Assembly (NCBI GenBank): GCA_902760965.1
Contig: CACWIN010000002.1
Span: 1 to 64,000 of the forward strand
DNA: 64,000 nt
Direction: 5' to 3'
Origin: an uncultured Bacteroidales bacterium
GTDB taxonomy: Bacteria; Bacteroidota; Bacteroidia; Bacteroidales; Bacteroidaceae
The notes beneath the pieces were generated by a model that was not told where the DNA came from, ran no database searches, and saw nothing but the letters and a program-made list of their open reading frames with translations. Positions 42,685 to 51,251 of the stretch are shown one piece after another (position 1 is the first letter of the stretch; each line of letters begins with the position of its first letter). The position numbers and the translations under genes were made by a program.

Positions 42685-43989
42685 TCAAAATATATAATCC
42701 AACGTCATGTAGATACCGTAGTCACCGTCACTTTTATCAAAAGGTATGCCAAACGACAATGATGGTATAAAATTATAATCAATTATGGCCTGTGCACTGA
42801 TGCCTGCGCTCATGTGTAGTTTTCGGGCCTTGTCAAACATTGTTGAGCGGTAATCGTCATACGTGGTCTGTGACACATTGTCATTGTCATACAGAGCCTG
42901 AACCTGACTGTCAAAACGGAAAGGTTCGATAATCATGCCTGCATCAAAGAAAGGAGTGAAGACCGCAAAGACCCTGCGTTTAAGGAAACTGAAATCCATT
43001 ATCCTGGCGCGGATCTCAAAATTACCCCAAAGGTAATCGTCTCCTACTACGCGGTTATACAGCACGCCGCGAAGCGTGGTGGCCCCTCCCAAACCGTCCG
43101 ATGGCTTGAAATGCATAAGCGATGGCTGTGAATAGAAAGCCGGATTTCCGGCAAGCGTGCCCTGAAATGCAAGACTGTAGGCAAGTACAAGTCTTTCGGT
43201 ACCCAGACTCAGGAACTGGCGGAATCTTGCGGACAGTTTAAAGTAATCATGTCCGGTATTGAAAAGGTCCGGGGCATAATTGGCAATGACATCACAGAAT
43301 ATGCCACGCGTAGGGGTGGATTCCATATCACGTGTGTCATATTTCAATCCTACCTGAAACTCGGCTACATTGCCTCCATCGGCTTCGTCATCCCGAATCA
43401 GGCCTGCCTTGCGGTATTCACCAAAAAGGGTGTAGTCCGAATCATATCCTTTCCAGTTTAGCTCCTTGATCCAATAGTGCCAGTATGAGAAACCGGCGTA
43501 CCAGTCAAGGTTATCGGTCAGGTCGCCTTCCAGTTCCAGACGTGAGTTAAAGAACTTGCGGTCATAACTGTAGTAGGCTACGCCTTTGTCCTGGTTTGTA
43601 TTAAGGCTTGAGTCATAATCGTGAACGGCACCGTTAAAGCCGTAAAAGGAGTAGAGCGGATTGTTGTCAAAAAAGAACTTGGCCTGCGTCCTTATTCCAG
43701 GTATGAGATACTTTGAATCATAGCGCATCATGTAGTAGCTGGAGTGTTTGGTAAAGACCAGGGCCTCCAGACATATGCGGTGCTTGTAATTTGGGTACAG
43801 GCCTCCGTAATAGTTTATATCCAGAAAACCTCCCGCCATAAGGCCAAAGTCCGAATCATATCCCAATGCAGGCAACGGATTGACTGACCAGCCGTCTTTA
43901 ACGGTGGTATTGTCGGGGTTGGCACCCCATGCACAAACATTTATCAGCGCAAGACAAAGAATTGTAACTGACAGCTTTTTGTGTAACAT
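42685..43989 (-). CDS. Surface-antigen (BamA/TamA-type) outer-membrane barrel, copy 2
   Basis: I choose the ATG at 43989 (434 aa), 5 bp after the stop of the upstream paralogue; an earlier ATG would lie within that gene. MLHKKLSVTILCLALINVCAWG is a signal peptide. The body is a beta barrel of the Omp85 surface-antigen type without POTRA domains. Motifs include VNPLPALGYDSDFGLMAGGF (about 37-56), LKYDTRDMESTPTRGIFCDV and GGATTLRGVLYNR, the last resembling the lid-loop VRGY/F-type motif of Omp85. It ends in YIF. Its neighbour upstream has the same plan, so this is a tandem duplication. The function may be export or anchoring of surface material; it is not known. Confidence 0.8.
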   Translation of the reverse strand: MLHKKLSVTILCLALINVCAWGANPDNTTVKDGWSVNPLPALGYDSDFGLMAGGFLDINYYGGLYPNYKHRICLEALVFTKHSSYYMMRYDSKYLIPGIRTQAKFFFDNNPLYSFYGFNGAVHDYDSSLNTNQDKGVAYYSYDRKFFNSRLELEGDLTDNLDWYAGFSYWHYWIKELNWKGYDSDYTLFGEYRKAGLIRDDEADGGNVAEFQVGLKYDTRDMESTPTRGIFCDVIANYAPDLFNTGHDYFKLSARFRQFLSLGTERLVLAYSLAFQGTLAGNPAFYSQPSLMHFKPSDGLGGATTLRGVLYNRVVGDDYLWGNFEIRARIMDFSFLKRRVFAVFTPFFDAGMIIEPFRFDSQVQALYDNDNVSQTTYDDYRSTMFDKARKLHMSAGISAQAIIDYNFIPSLSFGIPFDKSDGDYGIYMTLDYIF

Positions 43990-43994
43990 AGGAA

Positions 43995-45284
43995 TCAGAA
44001 CAGATAATTGAATCCTACGTTTGTCCATAGACCGGTGCCGTCATTCTTGCTGAACGGCTTGCCTGCCTCGAATGATACTACCATGTTGTGGTTCATTACC
44101 AGCTTTATGCCAAGTCCGGCAGTGTAGTGGGGGGCATATTCGTCACCCGAATACAGACCGGCGGTCTTTTGCTCCTCCAGACGGTAAGTCTGCAACGTTT
44201 TGCCGGCATCAAAGAAAGGATTGGTGGCTATCTGCCAGTTCTGGTTAATGAACTTAAAGTCATAAATGCGCCAGCGCAGTTCAATGTTGAACATTGCAAA
44301 TCCGTTGCTCAGTACCCCGTTGCGGTTCATGCCTCTTACCGATGCATTGCCGCCAAGCCCTTCGGTGTACAGCTTGCGGAAAAACATGCTGTTTATGTTG
44401 TTGGTAAAATAGTACGGGATATCGCCCCACAGATTGGCCTGGACAAGTGCACGGTAAGCAAGCGTTAAGCGGTCCGAATAAACGGGAAGGAACTGGCATA
44501 TGCTCAGGTAAAAGCCCAGATTGCTGTATCCGCGCCCGTCAATCAGGTCGGGGCTGTATACCAGCGATGCCTCTATGTTCTCGCCGCGTGTGGGGTCGCT
44601 GTCATGGTTGCGGGTGTCATACACCATACCGAACCTTAGCTGGGTTACGTTGCCGCCGTCCTTTTCGTTTTCATGAATCAGATCGGCATCAACGTACTGG
44701 TCGTACAGAGTGTACTGACCGTCATAGTCACTAAGTCCCAGGCGCTTTGTGGTGATATGGTAAAACGCTATGCCTGCAGCCGCACTCAAATTGCCCGATA
44801 CGGTTTTGCTTACGCTTGCCAGCGCGCGGAACTGGTTGCGTGACATAAAGTTGAATCCGGATTTGGAATTATCGGTTTTATCGGCCCCGGGAAACCATTC
44901 TGTCCTGTCCGGGTCATATTCCGATGCAAAACCGTTATAACCGTAAAAACCGAATTTGGGTGCATTAAAGTACGTTACGTCAAAGAACAACTTGCCGTCG
45001 GGGATGAGTGTCTTAAAATCGCCGTATGTGCGCAGAACGCTTGACCCTTTTGTATAGGTCGATGCCTCCACGTTTATCTTGTAATCATACTGGGGGTAAT
45101 TGGAACCGTTACCAAAGTTGAATATGTCGCAGCATACGCCATACTGAAAACCCAGGTCCGAATCAAAACCCACTACCGGAAGAGGACCAAAATTCCAGCC
45201 GGTTTTGATTATGTCTTTGTTGTCTTTTGCCTGAACGGGCAAAATCAAGGCAAGTGTTGCCAAAACGGCAAGTATACGTTTCAT
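43995..45284 (-). CDS. Surface-antigen (BamA/TamA-type) outer-membrane barrel, copy 1
   Basis: This 429-aa protein has a signal peptide (MKRILAVLATLALILPVQAK). It shares the plan and several motifs of its downstream neighbour: WNFGPLPVVGFDSDLGFQYG (about 30-49), FGMVYDTRNHDSDPTRGENI and GGNASVRGMNRNGVL, and ends in NYLF. It abuts the DUF3575 gene upstream with no gap (that gene ends at 45285, this one starts at 45284). Three envelope genes therefore make one operon. It lacks POTRA repeats and so is not a BamA proper. Confidence 0.8.
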   Translation of the reverse strand: MKRILAVLATLALILPVQAKDNKDIIKTGWNFGPLPVVGFDSDLGFQYGVCCDIFNFGNGSNYPQYDYKINVEASTYTKGSSVLRTYGDFKTLIPDGKLFFDVTYFNAPKFGFYGYNGFASEYDPDRTEWFPGADKTDNSKSGFNFMSRNQFRALASVSKTVSGNLSAAAGIAFYHITTKRLGLSDYDGQYTLYDQYVDADLIHENEKDGGNVTQLRFGMVYDTRNHDSDPTRGENIEASLVYSPDLIDGRGYSNLGFYLSICQFLPVYSDRLTLAYRALVQANLWGDIPYYFTNNINSMFFRKLYTEGLGGNASVRGMNRNGVLSNGFAMFNIELRWRIYDFKFINQNWQIATNPFFDAGKTLQTYRLEEQKTAGLYSGDEYAPHYTAGLGIKLVMNHNMVVSFEAGKPFSKNDGTGLWTNVGFNYLF

Positions 45285-46739
45285 TTAAGGTTCAATTAGT
45301 GTTTTGTTCTTATTCTTGCTTTTCACGTGGATAAGGTCATAGCTTAAGGTAATTCCGGCTCCGGTAGGATAGAACAGCCACTGGAACTTCCAGTTGCGTT
45401 TCATGAATACCTTGGTGTAATCGTCGTATATGTAGTAATACTTTCCTGCAAACGGGTCGCCTGCATCATACGGGTCATATTTGGCTATGTATATACCGGC
45501 CTTGACAAAGAACTCCAGTTTCCATCTGGTATCGGGCTTTCTGCCAAGAGGCAGTACGTATCCGTAGCCAAGACCGCCACCGCCGCCTTCGCCCTGATAA
45601 CCCTTACCCTTATCCGGGTCAAAGCATATGTCAAATGCGTTTGTTCCTATGTAGGCCGACAGGTAGTGCCCTGTATGGTAAGAGTCTTTCTTGAAATATC
45701 TGCGGGCCTCAAACTGCAGGTTGAGAATTTGCAGATAGTAGTAATTGTCATCGTTGTGGTGCCATGGGAATTCGTATTCCACCAGCCATGACCATCGGCC
45801 GTTCTCGGTAGGATAGAGCTCGGCCTCTACGTTGTAGATAGGCGTCCATCCCTGGATGTTGGTAAAGAACGCGTCATATAGCAGGTTGGTCTTGACTGCC
45901 AGCAACGGACGTTTGTGAGGACTCTCGGGTATGGGAGCAATTTGGGGGGTATACGCTATGCTGTCGGTAGGAACAGGTGTTGGCTCCTCAACCTGAATGC
46001 CTCTGGGCTCGGCGTCAAACTCAGGTTCGGGTTCCAGCATATGCAGGATGTATATGCCTGAGTTACGTATTACCGGATAGTAGTATTTGGTAAGATAGGC
46101 ATAAACGTCACCAACTTTCTCGTCCTTTCCAAGCGAGTTCTTGAGTTTGGATTTCTTGGTGGCAACGCTCAACTCTTTGGAGTCAATTATGTCAAGGATC
46201 TTGTTTTTGGTGCCTTCATCAAGAATGGGGTCCAGGGCAACATATTGGGCCAGATTCTCCCATGATTCGGTTATCTTGTTTATTGAGATCCTGGACTTTA
46301 ACTCCGGGAATACCCTGTACAGGTAATTCTGAATGGCCTTGGAACGGTGCTCTGTAAGCCAGGTGTTGCGCTCCAGGGTACCTTCGGGCGAAGATTGCGA
46401 TATGATCTCTATTGCCGAAATGTTTTCAATGCCGATGGAGTCAATGACCCTGTCCAGACGGAGCATGGACAGTCCGTTGTCCATGTAAGAGATGTTCAGG
46501 TCGGCCTTGTTGAGCTCAAAATGGATTTCGGTATAATCGGTCGAAAGATAAGTGCTGTCCGAAACAGGTTTTGGCATGATTCTTTGTACTACAGTATCGC
46601 CAACATGAAGGAGTCTACGTGTATTCAGGCTGTTTTGGGCATACACCGGAACGGTCATGAAGGCGCATGTCGCCAACGTGACTAAAACAAGGAAAAATTT
46701 CCTTAACTGCCTGATTACATTTGTCCTTTCTGTAGTCAT
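45285..46739 (-). CDS. DUF3575 outer-membrane protein with OmpA-like N-terminal part
   Basis: I select the ATG at 46739 (484 aa) because it gives a fair signal peptide (KFFLVLVTLATCAFMTVPVYA); the frame opens 13 codons earlier. The middle part is like an OmpA-type C-terminal fold: EIHFELNKADLNISYMDNGL and AIEIISQSSPEGTLERNTWL (near 80-115). A Pro/Glu-rich linker follows. From about 280 to the end a DUF3575 beta barrel is visible: LLAVKTNLLYDAFFTNIQGW and GRWSWLVEYEFPWHHND. Such proteins are abundant in Bacteroidales and associated with fimbrial or surface structures. It is the first of three adjacent envelope genes. Confidence 0.85.
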   Translation of the reverse strand: MTTERTNVIRQLRKFFLVLVTLATCAFMTVPVYAQNSLNTRRLLHVGDTVVQRIMPKPVSDSTYLSTDYTEIHFELNKADLNISYMDNGLSMLRLDRVIDSIGIENISAIEIISQSSPEGTLERNTWLTEHRSKAIQNYLYRVFPELKSRISINKITESWENLAQYVALDPILDEGTKNKILDIIDSKELSVATKKSKLKNSLGKDEKVGDVYAYLTKYYYPVIRNSGIYILHMLEPEPEFDAEPRGIQVEEPTPVPTDSIAYTPQIAPIPESPHKRPLLAVKTNLLYDAFFTNIQGWTPIYNVEAELYPTENGRWSWLVEYEFPWHHNDDNYYYLQILNLQFEARRYFKKDSYHTGHYLSAYIGTNAFDICFDPDKGKGYQGEGGGGGLGYGYVLPLGRKPDTRWKLEFFVKAGIYIAKYDPYDAGDPFAGKYYYIYDDYTKVFMKRNWKFQWLFYPTGAGITLSYDLIHVKSKNKNKTLIEP

Positions 46740-46789
46740 TACCGTGTTTCGGGCGCGTATAAGCGCGCACGCATGCATACACTAATCTG

Positions 46790-46797
46790 CAAAAATA
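46790..46797 (-). promoter_or_regulatory. -7 box TATTTTTG of the DUF3575 operon
   Basis: Minus-strand TATTTTTG matches TAnnTTTG, about 50 bp before the chosen ATG at 46739. The -33 element is unclear. Confidence 0.45.
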
Positions 46798-46900
46798 ATA
46801 CTTTTGTGTGAAAGTAAGATAATTTCGGTGCCTCAAATGTGCTAATTTTTATTCAGGTTTGTCTGATTCGGTCTCTATTGCTAACTTAGCGTCCGCAAAA

Positions 46901-48187
46901 ATGGATGATATGAAACAGAACGGGACATTGCCGGTAAATGGACTTAAGATAAGACTTATTGTACTGGTTTTTCTTGAGTATGCCGTATGGGGCGCTTATC
47001 TTATTTCCATTGGAAGGTACCTGGCTCAGAGCGGTCTTGGCAGTCAGATTAAATGGTTCTTTGCCACAAACGGAATAGTGTCGCTTTTTATGCCTGCGCT
47101 TGTGGGAATGGTTGCCGACCGGTATATCCAGGCTCAGAAAACCCTGGCCGTGTGTCATCTGCTTGCCGGGGCATTCATGCTGTCGGCAGGTCTTTATTGC
47201 AGGGGCACAGTCCAGGTGGAGTTCGGGCCGCTTTACTCGCTCTACGCAATGAGCATTGTCTTTTTTATGCCTACGGTGGCTCTTACCAACTCGGTTTCGT
47301 ACAGCATCATTGGTCAGGCCGGGGGAGATCCCGTTAAGGATTATCCTCCCATCAGGCTTTTTGGTACGGTAGGCTTTATATTCAGCATGCTGGCAGTCAA
47401 CTTTGTCTCTATAGGCGGGGTGAGCATGCAGGATTCGTACACTCAGCTTATTTTGTCAGGAATTTTATCGCTCGTGCTCTGCCTGTATGCGTTTACTTTG
47501 CCCAAGTGTCCCATAGTGGGCAAGGCCGGAAAGAGCCTGTCCGAAGCCTTTGGGTTGAATGCCTTCGGCCTTTTCAGGGTAAAGCATATGGCCGTGTTCT
47601 TTTTGTTTTGCATACTTATGGGTACGGCTCTGCAGATAACCAACGGATATGCAAATACATTCCTGAGCTCGTTTGCCGGCAACCCTGCTTATGCCGATAC
47701 GTTTGCCGTAAAGAATTCAAACGCGCTGCTGTCGCTGTCGCAGATATCCGAGACGTTATGCTTCCTGCTTGTGCCGTTCTGCATGAAAAGGTTCGGAATC
47801 AAAAAGGTGCTGCTCATGTCCATGACGGCATGGGTTCTCCGGTTCGGCCTATTTGGTATGGGCACTCCCGATATGCCCGGCGTGCTGCTGTTTGTGCTCA
47901 GTTGTATCCTTTACGGAATTGCATTTGATTTTTACAATATTGCCGGTTCCATATATGTGGAGCAGAATGTTGACAAGAGCATCAGGGCCAGTGCACAGGG
48001 CCTGTTCATGATGATGTCAAACGGCGTTGGCGCAACCGTGGGCCTGATGTGTGCGGGTTCGGTCATGGATCATTACGTATTCAAGGCAGCTGCGCCGGAC
48101 TGGAGCTCCGCGTGGTTTATATTTGCCGGTTACATGCTGGTGGTTACCATCCTTTTCGGGATAGTGTTCAGGGAATCCAAAAAGTAA
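46901..48187 (+). CDS. MFS nucleoside:H+ symporter-like transporter
   Basis: I take the ATG at 46901 (428 aa) because the frame upstream opens only with TTG; the ATG at 46910 is also possible. Twelve hydrophobic segments are visible. The N-terminus LRLIVLVFLEYAVWGAYLIS type segment (KIRLIVLVFLEYAVWGAYLI) and QIKWFFATNGIVSLFMPALV, GMVADRYI and YPPIRLFGTVGFI match the nucleoside/H+ symporter (NupG/XapB) branch of the major facilitator superfamily. It would import nucleosides across the inner membrane. It stands alone between a divergent envelope operon and a convergent LytTR gene. GMP synthase and a nucleoside phosphorylase lie in the same window, but not in the same operon. Confidence 0.85.
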   Translation: MDDMKQNGTLPVNGLKIRLIVLVFLEYAVWGAYLISIGRYLAQSGLGSQIKWFFATNGIVSLFMPALVGMVADRYIQAQKTLAVCHLLAGAFMLSAGLYCRGTVQVEFGPLYSLYAMSIVFFMPTVALTNSVSYSIIGQAGGDPVKDYPPIRLFGTVGFIFSMLAVNFVSIGGVSMQDSYTQLILSGILSLVLCLYAFTLPKCPIVGKAGKSLSEAFGLNAFGLFRVKHMAVFFLFCILMGTALQITNGYANTFLSSFAGNPAYADTFAVKNSNALLSLSQISETLCFLLVPFCMKRFGIKKVLLMSMTAWVLRFGLFGMGTPDMPGVLLFVLSCILYGIAFDFYNIAGSIYVEQNVDKSIRASAQGLFMMMSNGVGATVGLMCAGSVMDHYVFKAAAPDWSSAWFIFAGYMLVVTILFGIVFRESKK

Positions 48188-48194
48188 GGATTTT

Positions 48195-49085
48195 TTATTG
48201 GTTTAAGGCCTGCTGCCCGTTTTGGCGCGAGCGGTTGTCCAGTTGCGTGAGCACTGTGCGGTAATAGGCCGGGGTGACTGTTATGGTCTTGCCCGACGGG
48301 TTGTCAAGGGTTATTGTAAAATGGCCCTTCTCCTTGCCGTAGCGCACAATCTTGGTGGTATTTACAAGGAATGAGCGGCGGCATCGGACTATAGGGGTGC
48401 CCTCCAGGTTCTCTTCGATTTTCTGGGTGCTGCAGCGTAGCAGATAACTGGACATCTTACCTTCAAGATTATAGAAAATCTGTACGTAATTATCCTGTGA
48501 TTCTATGTAGAATATTGACTCCTCGCTAAGTGACATCTTGTGCTTGCCCTGGCTGTCCCTGAACTGTATCAGGCGATGGTCTGATTCCATGGTCTGGCGG
48601 TTGTGGGTCACCTTGAACAGCTCCAGCTCCTCTTTCTTTGCCTTATACTGTGCGTAGAACCAGACAATGGAGTAGGGGATTGCCAGTATAAGTGCAACGC
48701 ACGACGGAATGCGTATGAGCAGCTGCGGAAGTTCGCGTGAAAGTCCCAGCTTGAAATATACAGTGAACAGATAATACTCTGTGGCAATGACCAGGAACTC
48801 GGCTATGTGCCACCACAGGAACCTCTTTACAGTTATTGTGTGCCGGTTGCTTATGTTTGAAATCAGGTGCTTGCTCAGTATCAGTGTGGGTACTGCCACA
48901 AAGTAGAAAAGCACAGTGACTCCAGCCTGTTTCCAGGAGCTGAATCCGAACCATGTTGTTGCCGAAAAAGGCTGATACAGAGCCATGAACAGCATGGAAA
49001 AGAGTGCTACAAAAAGGACGGCCTGGTTAAGGAACCGCTTTTGTAGCATCAGTTTGGGTACTGTGTTATCGGTGCTTTTTGTCAT
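48195..49085 (-). CDS. Membrane-bound LytTR-family DNA-binding regulator
   Basis: This 296-aa protein has four hydrophobic segments within about 20-150 ([68 protein letters not shown]). A short coiled linker comes next. A LytTR DNA-binding domain occupies about 180-290, with [37 protein letters not shown] and [20 protein letters not shown]. LytTR domains act on paired direct repeats in promoters. Proteins of this layout have no receiver domain and probably sense a membrane or extracellular signal directly. Its own target is not visible here. Confidence 0.88.
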   Translation of the reverse strand: MTKSTDNTVPKLMLQKRFLNQAVLFVALFSMLFMALYQPFSATTWFGFSSWKQAGVTVLFYFVAVPTLILSKHLISNISNRHTITVKRFLWWHIAEFLVIATEYYLFTVYFKLGLSRELPQLLIRIPSCVALILAIPYSIVWFYAQYKAKKEELELFKVTHNRQTMESDHRLIQFRDSQGKHKMSLSEESIFYIESQDNYVQIFYNLEGKMSSYLLRCSTQKIEENLEGTPIVRCRRSFLVNTTKIVRYGKEKGHFTITLDNPSGKTITVTPAYYRTVLTQLDNRSRQNGQQALNQ

Positions 49086-49131
49086 TGCGACTGCGAAGGT
49101 ACGTAAAAAATTGCTAAATCTAAGTCAAAAC

Positions 49132-49160
49132 GAGCCAAACGGAACCGTCCCCTTTGGCTC
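49132..49160. repeat. Half copy of the GGGGACGG element at the guaA promoter
   Basis: Only the right arm plus loop edge of the element is present (GAGCCAAACGGAACCGTCCC, then CTTTGGCTC). The ends GAGCCAAA and TTTGGCTC can pair over 8 bp, and five Ts follow. It lies between divergent start codons and directly upstream of the guaA -7 box. Confidence 0.85.
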
Positions 49161-49168
49161 TTTTTGTG

Positions 49169-49176
49169 TAATTTTG
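49169..49176 (+). promoter_or_regulatory. -7 box TAATTTTG of guaA
   Basis: TAATTTTG fits TAnnTTTG and lies 24 bp before the guaA ATG. Its -33 position lies within the half palindrome at 49132-49160. No purine riboswitch-like fold is evident in the short leader. Confidence 0.5.
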
Positions 49177-49200
49177 CGCCCTGAAAACATAAAAGCCTTT

Positions 49201-50721
49201 ATGCAAAAGATCATTATTCTTGATTTTGGCTCTCAGACCACTCAGCTGATAGGCCGTAGAGTAAGAGAACTGGACACGTTCTGCGAGATTTTCCCTTATA
49301 ACCGTTTCCCAAAAGATGATCCGGACATTATAGGTGTGATTCTGAGCGGATCGCCGCTTAGCGTATATGCCGATGACGCATTCCGTCCGGACCTGTCGGG
49401 CATTATAGGCAAGTATCCCGTACTTGGAATCTGCTACGGTGCACAGTTGCTCAGCTATACCTATGGAGGTAAGGTTGAACAGGCCGGTACACGTGAATAC
49501 GGCCGTGCCAATCTGGGATTCATAGCTGCCGACTGCCCTCTGTTCAAGGGATTTGACAAGGGTTCGCAGGTGTGGATGAGCCACGGCGATTCTATAACAG
49601 CCATTCCGCAGGGCTATAACGTTACGGCATCGACCGACAGCGTAAAGTTTGCCGCTTTCCAGAATACTGATCAGCGCGTATGGGGCGTGCAGTTCCACCC
49701 TGAGGTGGAGCATTCGCTTCAGGGCCGCCTTTTGCTTGAGAACTTTGTGGTTGGCATTTGCGGCAGCCGCAGGGAGTGGACATCGGACTCTTTCATCGAA
49801 AAGACCGTTTCCGAACTTAAGGCAGAACTTGGCAATGACAAGGTGGTGCTTGGCCTGAGCGGCGGTGTGGATTCATCGGTTGCTGCTGTCCTGCTCAACA
49901 AGGCTATAGGCAAGAATCTGACCTGCATATTCGTAAACCACGGCCTGCTGCGCAAGAACGAGTTTACCGACGTGCTTAACGATTATGTATGTCTGGGACT
50001 TAACGTAAAGGGCGTGGATGCATCGGACAAGTTCTTTGCTGACCTTAGAGGGGTGACCGAGCCCGAGCGCAAGCGTAAGATAATAGGCCGCGACTTTATT
50101 GAGGTGTTCGATGCCGAGGCCCAGAAGATAACCGATGCCAAATGGCTGGCACAGGGAACAATTTATCCGGACCGCATTGAGAGCCTGAATATTACAGGCA
50201 AGACAATAAAGAGCCATCATAATGTTGGCGGACTGCCCGAAAAGATGGGCCTAAAGTTATGTGAGCCGTTAAAGTGGCTGTTTAAGGACGAGGTTCGCGC
50301 CATTGGCCGCCGTCTGGGTATTCCGGAGCATCTTATCGGCCGTCATCCTTTCCCGGGTCCCGGACTGGCAGTCAGGATAATAGGTGAGATTACCCCCCAG
50401 AAAGTTTCGGTCCTTCAGGAGGCCGATGCCATATTCATTAACGGCCTGCGCGAGTGGGGGCTTTACGACCAGATCTGGCAGGCCGGCGCAATCCTGCTTG
50501 CTGACCGTACGGTAGGTGTCATGGGCGATGAGCGCACATTTGACAATGCCGTTGCCCTGCGTGCCGTGACCAGCGTGGATGCAATGACAGCCGATTGGGC
50601 TGAACTGCCGTACAAGTTCATGCACGTGATAAGCAACGAGATAATCAACAAGGTCAAGGGTGTTAACCGCGTTTGCTACGATATCTCCTCAAAACCGCCC
50701 GCCACAATTGAGTGGGAGTGA
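49201..50721 (+). CDS. guaA: GMP synthase (glutamine-hydrolysing)
   Basis: The ATG at 49201 (506 aa) starts the conserved [20 protein letters not shown]; the longer upstream frame runs through the promoter and repeat and is not used. The class I glutamine amidotransferase domain is at about 3-200, with the nucleophile in GICYGAQLL (about 78-86) and the HPEVEHS (about 168-174) motif. The ATP pyrophosphatase domain has the P-loop [10 protein letters not shown] (about 219-228), and the dimerisation domain includes [13 protein letters not shown]. It converts XMP to GMP. The length is typical (about 510-525 aa). It converges with ridA across a perfect palindrome. Confidence 0.97.
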   Translation: MQKIIILDFGSQTTQLIGRRVRELDTFCEIFPYNRFPKDDPDIIGVILSGSPLSVYADDAFRPDLSGIIGKYPVLGICYGAQLLSYTYGGKVEQAGTREYGRANLGFIAADCPLFKGFDKGSQVWMSHGDSITAIPQGYNVTASTDSVKFAAFQNTDQRVWGVQFHPEVEHSLQGRLLLENFVVGICGSRREWTSDSFIEKTVSELKAELGNDKVVLGLSGGVDSSVAAVLLNKAIGKNLTCIFVNHGLLRKNEFTDVLNDYVCLGLNVKGVDASDKFFADLRGVTEPERKRKIIGRDFIEVFDAEAQKITDAKWLAQGTIYPDRIESLNITGKTIKSHHNVGGLPEKMGLKLCEPLKWLFKDEVRAIGRRLGIPEHLIGRHPFPGPGLAVRIIGEITPQKVSVLQEADAIFINGLREWGLYDQIWQAGAILLADRTVGVMGDERTFDNAVALRAVTSVDAMTADWAELPYKFMHVISNEIINKVKGVNRVCYDISSKPPATIEWE

Positions 50722-50770
50722 ACTCATTGGGGACGGTTCTGTTCGCGAACAGAACCGTCCCCAATGAGTT
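50721..50770. repeat. GGGGACGG element, copy E: perfect 50-bp palindrome without loop
   Basis: AACTCATTGGGGACGGTTCT with GTTCG is followed at once by its exact reverse complement; the centre is at 50745/50746. It touches the last base of the guaA stop codon and the first of the ridA stop codon, so it is the entire gap between two convergent genes and an obvious two-way terminator candidate. Confidence 0.95.
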
Positions 50771-51144
50771 TAGCGGCCGGCTGTGGCTTCTATTTCAACA
50801 AGAGCGCCTTTGGGAAGGGCGGCAACCTGGAAGCAGGCGCGGGCCGGTTTGTCCTGAGTAAAGAATTCTGCATAGACTGCATTCATTGCGGCAAAATGAG
50901 CCATGTCGGCAAGCAGCACAGTGGTCTTTACCACGTCGTTGAACGACAGGCCGGCTGCCTCAAGAATTGCACCTATGTTCTGGAGTGACTGGCGGGTCTG
51001 TGCCTCAATTCCGTCGGGCATAGAACCTGTTTGGGGATTAACTGGAATCTGTCCTGATATATAAAGGGTACCGTTAAGATTTACGGCCTGCGAGTAGGGG
51101 CCGATGGCTGCAGGAGCCTTGTCGGTTGCAATAGTCTGTTTCAT
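50770..51144 (-). CDS. ridA: RidA-family enamine/imine deaminase
   Basis: This 124-aa protein has the expected RidA length and motifs: AAIGPYSQAVNLNGTLYISG (12-31), QIPVNPQTG, and VVKTTVLLADMAHFAAMNAV with an Arg (PARACFQVAALPKGALVEIE, about 99-118) in the active-site position. RidA hydrolyses reactive 2-aminoacrylate and related imines to protect PLP enzymes. It is a single gene, convergent with guaA. Confidence 0.95.
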   Translation of the reverse strand: MKQTIATDKAPAAIGPYSQAVNLNGTLYISGQIPVNPQTGSMPDGIEAQTRQSLQNIGAILEAAGLSFNDVVKTTVLLADMAHFAAMNAVYAEFFTQDKPARACFQVAALPKGALVEIEATAGR

Positions 51145-51191
51145 TTTTTCTAATTTGGTTTGGTTTTGGGCTGTAAAGATATGTTTTTTAT

Positions 51192-51199
51192 TATCTTTG
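51192..51199 (+). promoter_or_regulatory. Promoter of the second GH3 gene (TATCTTTG)
   Basis: TATCTTTG fits TAnnTTTG. A TTTG at 51165-51168 lies 23 bp upstream, slightly beyond the usual -33 spacing. A 50-nt leader leads to the ATG at 51252. Confidence 0.55.
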
Positions 51200-51251
51200 C
51201 TACCCGATGCGTTGCGACAATTTATAAACTAAATAATTCAGCTGACCAATT

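Noticed and set aside
48985..49200. N-terminal extension of GMP synthase
   Set aside because: It runs through a palindromic repeat and promoter; conserved guaA sequence starts at 49201.
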